Of a stretch of DNA of 64,000 nt, positions 22,085 to 30,280 are shown one piece after another. The DNA is from Channallabes apus. Lineage: Eukaryota; Chordata; Actinopteri; Siluriformes; Clariidae. Position 1 is the first letter of the stretch. Each line of letters begins with the position of its first letter. The stretch lies in NCBI GenBank assembly GCA_030522415.1, contig CM060118.1, positions 19,274,151 through 19,338,150 on the forward strand, in the 5' to 3' direction. Both the position numbers and the translations under genes were made by a program. The notes beneath the pieces are model-generated. The model saw only the letters and a program-made list of their open reading frames with translations. It was not told the origin of the DNA and searched no databases.

Positions 22085-22850
22085 TTGGTTAAATAAATAG
22101 GTTTTTAGCCTAGACTTAAACACTGAGACTGTGTCTGAGTCCCGAACACTATTTGGAAGACTATTCCACAATTTTGGGGCTTCGTAAGAAAAAGCTCTGC
22201 CTCCAGCTGTAGTTTTCATAATACACGGTACTGACAAGCAGCCTGCATCCTTTGATCGAAGGTAGGCGTGGCGGATCGTAAGACACTAGCAGTTCGCTCA
22301 GATACTGCGGCGCGACACCATTTAATGCTTTATATGTCAAGAGTAGTATTTTAAAATCAATGCAAAATTTCACAGGGAGCCAATGCAGTGAAGATAGGAT
22401 AGGGGTGATGTGCTCATATCTTCTGGGTCTAGTGAGGACTCTCGCTGCTGCATTCTGGACTAGCTGAAGCTTGTTTATGCACCTAGCTGAACAACCAGAC
22501 AGTAAGGCATTACAATAGTCCAACCTAGAAGTGATAAAAGCTTGAACTAGTTTTTCTAGTTCACCCACTCGCCCCGCTGTGAGGGCTCTAATGCAGGAGT
22601 CGGGGGCTGATTATCTCCGCCTGTGGCACCCAAACTGTCCGCTACGGGAATAACGCTGCTCTCACATTCTCTAACCCTCTCTAAAGTCTGGATGCGCTCC
22701 TCTAACGCTGATATCTTCTCCGTCAGAGTGCTCACTAACACACACCTATCACAAATAAAATTATCCCTAATGATGGAGGAAGAATGTCTAAACATCCTGC
22801 ACTCTACACATTGAACGAGCTGAATGGTAGACATGATAACGTACCTCTGT
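22085..22850 (-). mobile_element. CR1/L2-like LINE, internally deleted, nested
   Basis: Two parts sit in the same orientation. At 22835-22560 is an ORF1-like N-terminus: a zinc-knuckle CVECRMFRHSS with FICDRCVLV, then a coiled coil TLTEKISALEERIQTLERV. It runs directly into the C-terminal end of a reverse transcriptase, 22568-22161 (FITSRLDYCNALLSG, LQLVQNAAARVLTR, SSLHWLPVKFCIDFKILLL). The polymerase core is missing, so this is a deletion derivative. It splits the + strand LINE around it. Confidence 0.75.
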
Positions 22851-22889
22851 GTCGGAGTTTTAGTTGTTTGGAGCTGAATTCCGTTTGTT

Positions 22890-23735
22890 GTTCTTAGACG
22901 AGGAAACTCGTCTAGAGTGGTGCAGGACATGTATGAGAGCTGTAAAACAGTGGTGACAGTTTGCAGATGACATTGTGCTTTGTAGCGAGAGCAGGGAAAA
23001 GTTGGAGGAAAATCTAGAGAGATGGAGGTGCGCTCTGAAAAGCAGAGGAAGGTTAGTCGTAGCAAGACTACAATATATGTGTGTGAATGAGAGGAACCTA
23101 AGTGGAACAGTAAGGCTACAGGGAGCAGAGGTAAAAAAAAAAAGTGCAGGACTTTAAGTACTTAGGGTCAACGGTCCAGAGCAGCGGAGAGTGTGAAAAG
23201 GAGGTGAAGAAGGTACAGGCAGGTTGGAATGGGTGGAGAAAGGTTTCAGGTGTGTTGGGCGATAAAAGAGTATTGGCGAGAATGAAAGGAAAGGTGTACA
23301 GGACAATGATGAGACTAGCGATGCTCTATGGCTTAGAGACAGTGGCACTAAAGAAAAGACAGGAGGCAGAGTTTGAGGTAGCAGAGATGAAGATGTTGAG
23401 GTTCTCTTTGGGAGTGACAAGGAGGATCAAGAATGAATTCATCAGAGGGACAACCCATGTTAGATGTTTTGGAGATAAAGTCAGAGAGGTCAGATTGAGG
23501 TGGTTTGTACATGTTCAAAGGAGAGATTGCGAGCATATTAGTAAAAGGATGCTTAGGTTGGAACTGCCAGGCAGGAGGTCTAAAGGAAGACCAAAGAGGA
23601 GATTTATGGATGCAGTGAGAGAGGACATGAAGTTAGTTGGGGTGAGAGAAGAGGAAGCAGAGGATAGGGTTAGGTGGAGGTAGATAATTGCCTGTGGCGA
23701 CCCCGGAAAGGGATTAGCTGAAAGACAAAGAAGAG
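22890..23735 (+). mobile_element. LINE reverse transcriptase C-terminal half
   Basis: Continues the element begun at 21688. Around 22965 an FADDIVLCSESREKLEENLE block carries the FADD catalytic motif. The frame at 23144-23683 has DFKYLGSTVQSSGECEKEVK, GLETVALKKRQEAEFEVAEM, KMLRFSLGVTRRIKNEFIRG and RRSKGRPKRRFMDAVREDMK. At least one frameshift near 23150 and the large internal deletion make it dead. The 3' end reads GCGACCCCGGAAAGGGA, common for this fish family. Confidence 0.8.
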
Positions 23736-23739
23736 TAGA

Positions 23740-24305
23740 GAGTGTGACAAGTCATAAAATATAATGGGTTCGCTTAGAGGTGAGATAAGAAAAGCAGACA
23801 GTGTATGACAGGGCATAAAACATAATGGGTTCACTCAGAGGTGAGACAAGAAAAGCAGATGACTATGAGACAGGTCATAAAACATAAAGAGTAAGAGGAT
23901 GGGTAGTGGTACTCAGTGTACAGTATGTACCCAAAGTACATGGGAAAAAACCCTAGAGTGACCCAGACATGAACTGTACTTATTTTATAATTAGCTGTCA
24001 TGTGTATGATAAATAGACAAGATAAGGCACGAGGTGCCAGACCAGGCAGAGACATGATCATAATTCCTTGGGAAAAGTTTGCCTATTATGGGTTAATAAT
24101 TTGGAAAGGAGGGGAAAAAAGAACTAAGGGAGGACATAAGGTGTGCATCCCTCCCCTTGAAAACTGCATATAATGAGGCTGTATGTAACTATCAGACAGT
24201 CTGCTCTTGCTAATGCTTGGATTTACCACCTAAGCATTACAAGCTGCTCCAATAAATCCTGCTTACTTCAACCAGATCTGCACAGAGTCCTGAGTCATTC
24301 TTTGT
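23740..24305 (+). mobile_element. Probable solo LTR of an endogenous retrovirus-like element
   Basis: The region has LTR architecture. A tandem repeat of about 73 bp occurs 2.5 times at 23745-23890 (units share cataaaacataatgggttc), as in U3 enhancers. A TATA-like gcatataatgag follows near 24166, a polyadenylation signal caataaatcc near 24251, and a downstream part with cctgagtcattctttgtctc. No gag, pol or env sequence adjoins it. Target duplications were not found, so the ends are approximate. Confidence 0.5.
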
Positions 24306-24389
24306 CTCTTTTGAATAGAGATACAGCTTTTGTTTAATGTTTTATAATTAGTTAACATTAACAACTGGAAGACTAAAAATCTCCCACAA

Positions 24390-24407
24390 ACTCTCCTATA
24401 CAGGTAC
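24390..24407 (+). pseudogene. calhm3: calhm3 relic of block B: exon 2 acceptor
   Basis: Eighteen bases, aactctcctatacaggta, are identical to 7515-7532 across the intron 1/exon 2 acceptor of calhm3. A mariner end starts at the TA two bases into the exon. The position between the calhm3 upstream relic and the shared 3' flank makes chance unlikely. Confidence 0.6.
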
Positions 24408-24780
24408 AGTGAAACTTGGATTACGAGCATAATTCGTTCCAGAAATGGGCTCGTATTCCAAAACACTTGTAAATCAAATTTTCCCATAAGAAACAATGGA
24501 AACTCAAATTATTTGTTCCACAGCCCACAAAAATAAAAACATAAAAATAATTAATACAAAATATAAAGTAAAAATAAAACAAATTAACCTGTGCTTTACC
24601 TTTAAAAAAAGTAAAAATATATTCTGACAGATAAGTGTTTCCGTTTTACACACGCGCTTACAAACACAAAATAAAACATGTTTTACACGCACACACGTGG
24701 TCACAGTATTACAGTATTATAGTAAACAGTACATGCCTGCGCGGATGTTAATTATACCAGTGAGAGCCAGCAGGGGAGAT
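24408..24780. mobile_element. mariner-like terminal sequence
   Basis: Starts cagtgaaacttggattacga after a TA and continues with cataattcgttccagaaatg and ttttcccataagaaacaatg, which I recognise as a fish mariner end. No transposase frame and no second end were found. Confidence 0.6.
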
Positions 24781-24897
24781 GATTACCCATAATTCCGCAG
24801 AGAGAACTGCAACTGGGAAGAATGCAACTGGGAAGAAACATAATTGCACCCAGAAACCACTGCACTTATTGATTGATTGATTGATTGATTTATTGGC

Positions 24898-25315
24898 ATG
24901 GAGAACAAATGCGCTAAATTCACAAGAACGGTGGAGACGGGCAAAGCAGATGCCACTAAAGCAGACCCAGCTAAAAGCAAAATGCCATCAAATTCTTATG
25001 AAGCAACCCCCTGGACATATTTAAACGACCACTTTAATTTCATGCACAAGAAAGGCAACAGCTTTATTATACGTTCTTTCAATTAATAAACAAAGCTTGT
25101 CTTTTTTGAACTACACTAGAATCCCTCATCCCACCCCCGCTGTTAAAAAAAGGAACTCAATAATTCTTTCTCTGAGTAAATTTTTAATGAGCTACTTTTT
25201 ACTTTTACTTGAGTATATTTTTATAATGGTAACTTAACTTGTACTTCAGTAAACTTTCAAAGAAGTAACAGTATTTCTACTTGAGTACAAAATGTAATTA
25301 CTCTTTCCAACTAGA
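24898..25315 (+). mobile_element. hAT-like fragment (BED-finger N-terminus and right end)
   Basis: A 62-residue frame ends in WTYLNDHFNFMHKKGNSFII, like the start of a BED zinc finger in fish hAT transposases, and then stops. From about 25150 the sequence gagctactttttacttttac and cttgagtacaaaatgtaatt resembles a hAT terminal region. The catalytic part is deleted. Confidence 0.5.
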
Positions 25316-25929
25316 CCTACAAGAAAGACATCATGTTCTAAAACTATTATGTTTTCTTTTTATCATGGTCAATATTGATTTTTATTTCTGCAATTTGAGC
25401 CTCAGGTGCCCATGTTTACTGATTTATAATTGGTAATTTAATGCTAATGTGTTAATATTGTGTGGTGCTAATGTCATGACTGATTGATGTGTGTTTATAG
25501 ATAGTTTCTGTAAAACCTTTATCTTAAATAGAAGTAAGTAAAACATGTTATGTATAAAATAACAAAAATATTGCATAGAGATATAAAGACAACAATGAAT
25601 CTTCTGCATCTCCCAGCTGTCTGACAGTTGTACTGGAAGGTTTGCACCAGACTTTTATCTAGTCAAGTCAGAGACCTTGCATGCTGAGATTTGCCAGTGA
25701 TAGACTAGATTTGTTTAATTTTGCATGGCTCTCTCCACTCATTACTCAGTGACATACATAGGAATATGATGCATGTATAATAGTGATATATAATAGAAGA
25801 GTCATATGTGAGTAAGTCCAATAAAAAGATTTTTAACATTTACTGATCTTAAAATTGAGGTCATTCTTGTCCTGCAATCAGCGGATATATTATTACTCGT
25901 TATAGTCCTGTGCCTCATTCTTTATTACA

Positions 25930-26125
25930 AAACGCCTGTGAATATTCTCAGCCATCCAGGTGAGGTTATTTGGACGTTAAGTCATGTCAACTGGACTTCT
26001 ACTTAGTTTAGTAGAAACGTTTCACTGCTCATCCAAGTATCTTCTTCAGTCTAAGGTAAATGGGAAAGCTCCTCGTTTTAAGGTCGTCCAAGGTCAAAGT
26101 GTTCTCCCCTATTTGAAACGGCTTG
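25930..26125 (-). mobile_element. Penelope-like element fragment
   Basis: On the minus strand: gactgaagaagatacttgga, tgagcagtgaaacgtttcta and gtagaagtccagttgacatg. I associate this with the 3' region of fish Penelope-like elements. It interrupts the spacer in block B only, between tattacaaaac and ttacataagaaaat. Identification is from memory. Confidence 0.45.
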
Positions 26126-26362
26126 TTACATAAGAAAATGCATTGTCTATTAGTAGTATTTGTCAAAGTGCATCTATTTGTTGTATTGTCAAATATTCTT
26201 ACGTTGTTTTAAAGAACTGAGATAGGGCCGAAATAAGGTTGAGAACGCATTGAATAAAGACGCACTGGATAAGGTGTGGCCAGCGGTGTATTTCAGCATG
26301 GCTTTGAAATGGCCAAACCACCAGCTAGGCTGCTAAATAGCATGTCGAAACTGCATGCCAGC

Positions 26363-26386
26363 TGACGTCATGTTCTGATATAAGCC
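26363..26386 (+). promoter_or_regulatory. CRE and TATA-like pair upstream of calhm1 copy B
   Basis: A full CRE palindrome TGACGTCA (26363-26370) is followed seven bases later by the TATA-like gatataagcc. Copy A has TGACGTAA and gagataagcc instead. Activity is inferred. Confidence 0.45.
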
Positions 26387-26644
26387 CACAGTTACGGTGA
26401 GGCGGCTGCTTTAGACGAAGCCCAGGTGTGCGCTCGTCAAACTTTTCCTTTCTACTCGTAAGGAGAATCAGCTCATCTGTTCTGGTAAATAATTTCCCAC
26501 GATTAATTAGTTTAAAAGGAAACATGTATTTAATTTCAAATATTTAAACCTTATATTTAGGTTTATTTATTTTCCTAATTTAAAATAATTGATTCTGCTA
26601 CTGTTCCCATCTTATCACCAGTTTAAAAACAACGTTTTGGCAAC

Positions 26645-27200
26645 ATGGATAAGTTTCGGATAATGGCCCAGTTCTTACAAGCTAACCAGGAGTCTTTTAT
26701 GAACGGTATATGTGGGATCATGGCCTTGGCGAGCGCGCAGCTTTATTCCACGTTTGAGTTCACCTGCCCGTGTATGCCCGAGTATAATTACGCATACGGG
26801 GTCGGCATTCTGATCGTTCCTCCATTCTGGTTCTTCATGCTGGGCTACGTGCTGAATAATAACATCTCAATTCTGACTGAGGAGTGGAAGAGACCCATTG
26901 GTCAGCGGCAGAAAGACCCAACTGTGCTGCGCTACATGCTCTGCTCCATGACCCAGCGCGCACTCATCGCTCCCTCCGTGTGGATCGCCGTCACGCTCAT
27001 GGACGGCAAAAGCTTCTTATGCGCCTACAGTACCAAGGTCGATCTGAGCCAATTCTTTAATCGAAGCAACGTGTTAACGCCCGATAAAGACCTGGAGAGG
27101 ATACTAGCAACAATACCCTGCAAAAATATCTCACATGACTTACATAATATCATCAACAGGGAGGCAGCAACTCGGTATATTCGGGCTATGTCTCAGGTAA

Positions 27201-27235
<35 letters not shown>

Positions 27236-28657
27236 ACAACAAATATTCAGGAACATTTATTATAAAGTATTGCATAATAATTATTATACTATATAATTAG
27301 ACCCGTCATATGTTTCTTGTAAAGCACACACTGTTTTAATCAATTTGTGCTTGATCTACTTTTTTTTTTGCCAAACACGTCAAATGCGCAGATCTAACTT
27401 GATTCATCCAAAATGCATTTTTAAAACCTATGCATTTTAAATAATATTCAAAATGAATTCCAAATGAAAAGCCCAACAGCCTTATCCATCGCAGGGCACA
27501 CACATACACACTCTCACTAAGGGCAATTTATAAACTCCAATTGACTAATCTGCATGTATTTAGACTGCGGGAGGAAACCCAAGTACCCCAGGAAATTCAC
27601 CAAGCCCGAGGAGAACATGCAAACTCCATGAACCTGCAAAGTTTTACACTATAGACCTCAGCTGCATGAAGGGTTATTAGCTTTCCAAAAAAAAGGGGGT
27701 GTTGTACGAATAAACAATTTAAGGGTTCACTAATCACGACAGCAACATTTTGTAAGAGGGTAGAAGAATTATAAATAGTTAGAGACACATATAAAGTACA
27801 AATTCGTCATGGCCTTACTTAGGCACTGTAATTTAACATTTGGCTTTGCTGCCACTCGGTGGTAATTTTAAATATCGTCAGCAATTTTGCATGAAAAGCG
27901 CAAATAACACTGAAAGAACCTTTATACATTAATAAGTAAGCTTGTCACTAAAGATGATATAGCAGCTTATGTATTCTGGCAACTGAAGATAAACATAAAT
28001 TGGATGGAGCACCATTGCATAGCATAGCATTACATTTTATGTAAGAAAACCTTGCTTATTCTAGTTCATGCATGTAATCATATTAATTCAACTGTATTTA
28101 TTATGTCACATTAAATATACCTAAGCTTGACAATCTGAGTATTTAAAATGTTTTTTGTTTCTTTTTTTCCACAGGCCTGTGGATGGGCATTTTTGATGTT
28201 GACCACTTTTGTGGCCTTTCTGATAAGAGCAATCAGACCTTGTTTCACTCAAGCCATCTTCCTGAAAACCAAATACTGGTCACATTACATCGACACGGAA
28301 CGTAGGCTCTTTGATGAGATGTGCAAAGAGCATGCCAAAAGTTTTGCCAAGGTCTGCATTCAACAATATTTTGAGAGTGTCAGTGGTGAAATTGTGTTTC
28401 ACAAACTGCAAGTGAAAGAAAAGGATGGAAAAGAGAAAGGTAATGATGAAGAGAAGCCCGTGAGTGAAGAAGAGAAGCTCCTAGGCATCAGAGAAAAGGA
28501 GGACATAAATAAAGTTCTGTGGAACTGGCATACCTGTAAACCTGCACTTAGCATTCATAAATATGAAAACGATGAAAACACAAAGGACATACACACTAAT
28601 GGTTTTCATGGGCCAAAGTCCATGAATGATCGTGCAGCGTATTATTCCAAGGTCTAA
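26645..28657 (+). CDS. calhm1: Calcium homeostasis modulator 1, tandem copy B
   Basis: Two coding exons, 26645-27196 and 28175-28657, give 344 aa. Same CALHM1 features as copy A: CPC at 41-43, D120 in [11 protein letters not shown]126, the NRS sequon at 139, SQACGWAF at TM4 and the AAYYSKV end. One codon longer than copy A because of a change near residue 163. Through roughly the first 430 bases of exon 1 the two copies differ by only two bases, both amino-acid changing (M/L and M/I). Differences then cluster in residues about 145-181, the second extracellular loop, and in the C-terminal tail. Both frames are intact, so both may be functional. Confidence 0.95.
27202..27231. repeat. (TC)n at the calhm1 B donor
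   Basis: Same place as in copy A but with fewer units; also ends in a cag. Confidence 0.9.
27480..27650 (-). mobile_element. SINE in calhm1 B intron
   Basis: Same insertion as at 10525, with gggcaatttataaactccaa, gactgcgggaggaaacccaa and gaacatgcaaactccatgaa. The 5' head seems shortened. Confidence 0.7.
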
Positions 28658-28799
28658 ATTTATACATAATCACAACTAATGCAGCTAATTACTGCAATAC
28701 TAGGCACACACAAAGTAAACCATAGCATTTACCTCAATATCAAAGGTAAACTATTTGTCATTTTATTTAAAACAAAACGTTTCAGGTAAAAAAACAACA

Positions 28800-29540
28800 A
28801 CATTAAAATCAAATTAAATTTTATTTCATTAAAAAGGCAGTTTTAACAATATTCATTGTGGCAACGCAGTTTTACAGAATCAAAAAAAAAAAAGGGAATG
28901 ATTATGAAATGAAGTGTGAGATGTATAAAGCAAAATGATCAGTTGTTCCCAGACTCAACAGGGAACCCATCCTCATTTAGGTAATATCAGATAGCAGGAA
29001 TTGATCAGCAGTCATACTGAATGCTGGATGTCTGGGGCAGTTTGTTTGCTAATTTGGAAGTTGTTAACACAGTGCTTTCTTGAATTTCTGGCAAAACAAC
29101 GACACAAAAATTGATTACGCCGATTAATCATAGGAGGTTGAAGGTACTTCTCATCACGTCGAGTGTTAATGTCAAACACATATTCACCATCAGGGGGTGC
29201 TGTTGTACAATATTTACAAACCGAAATCATTATTCATACTCAAATATGACTGGAAAGGGGGATTAAAAATGACTTTCTCGTTGTGTCTGGGTTAAATCAT
29301 ATGTGTGTGAGTCTGTGTCCTTGCCCTGACTACGTTTTCCCAGACTTCTTTGCAGGAATTCCCGCCTTTCAGCACAGATTTAATGATTCGCCCCACAGCC
29401 TCAGTGAGTTTCCTGACCACATGTTTTGAATACTCCCAGTATTTTCCACTCGGTTAGAAACCAGCCACTAGTCACAGGCTCTCCCTGCTCAAGACTGACA
29501 TATAAACAATATATATTTTTTAAACTTTCATTTTCGTTTA
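28800..29540. other. Block B-specific insert downstream of calhm1 B
   Basis: The sequences flanking this stretch are adjacent in block A near 12200, so about 700 bp has been gained here or lost there. It contains a 72-codon minus-strand frame (29012-29230) of unknown origin. Ends and class are unresolved. Confidence 0.45.
29012..29230 (-). other. Small open frame of unknown identity
   Basis: Encodes 72 residues with VCKYC near the start and, later, FLCRCFARNSRKHCVNNF. I do not recognise it. The C-x-C-x8-C spacing is faintly like an endothelin-type repeat, but the fourth cysteine is absent and there is no signal peptide. It may be transposon-borne or chance. Confidence 0.25.
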
Positions 29541-30280
29541 GGCGCTGTTTTGAAGAGATAAAAATACAAAACGTGTGATATACTTTGCATTTGAGTAATA
29601 CAGCCTGTTATTGTGTTTAACACGTCTTGGATCAAGTTGCAACTCAGTCGTGGAGTGTAAGTTTGCATGACTTTTTTCCGCACATTATCGTTACTTTGGT
29701 TTTGTTCTTTAGATTTTTTGTTTGTTTTGCACATGACTGTACAAACTCTTGTTGTATCTATAGTACTTTTACTTTAGACTTTGTGTTGCATTTCATAACT
29801 CTTAAGAATATATCTTATTGTAATTTACGATGGATTATCATGTCCAAATGCTCTGACCGAATAAATTGTGAAAATTTATAACATAAATAATTTAACATAG
29901 CAAACATTACAAAGTAATCCAAATAAAAATGTAACGTTTATATTCCTACCTCTGTGTTCTTTTTTCAGTAATAGTTTTTAATTATATATCTACAGTATTT
30001 TCTCAGAGGCTCCATCTAACCACATCAGTATTACCCGCCTTTTGCTTGTGCTTCTATGACCTCCATGTCTTGCCTCGGGCTTTCATGTTACAGCTTGTTT
30101 AGAGTGGTTTCCTGGTATTTCTAGCCAATTCAAAGTTATGCCTGCTCTGTATTTTTCCAATTACAGGAACTTGCAGGTTTCGAACCAAAGATCATTTTCA
30201 AGGGAATAATAATTCGAAATCCATCTGCCACAGCACCACACAACCACCAAGAGGTAGGAGCTAACTGGAAGTAGGATTAC

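Larger units (their letters stand above)
25356..26644 (+). repeat. calhm3-calhm1 spacer, block B copy
   Basis: Counterpart of 8608-9863. It carries the calhm1 copy B promoter with the conserved 5'UTR intron (donor after 26484, acceptor ending at 26621). A transposon fragment at about 25930-26125 is not in copy A. Confidence 0.85.
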
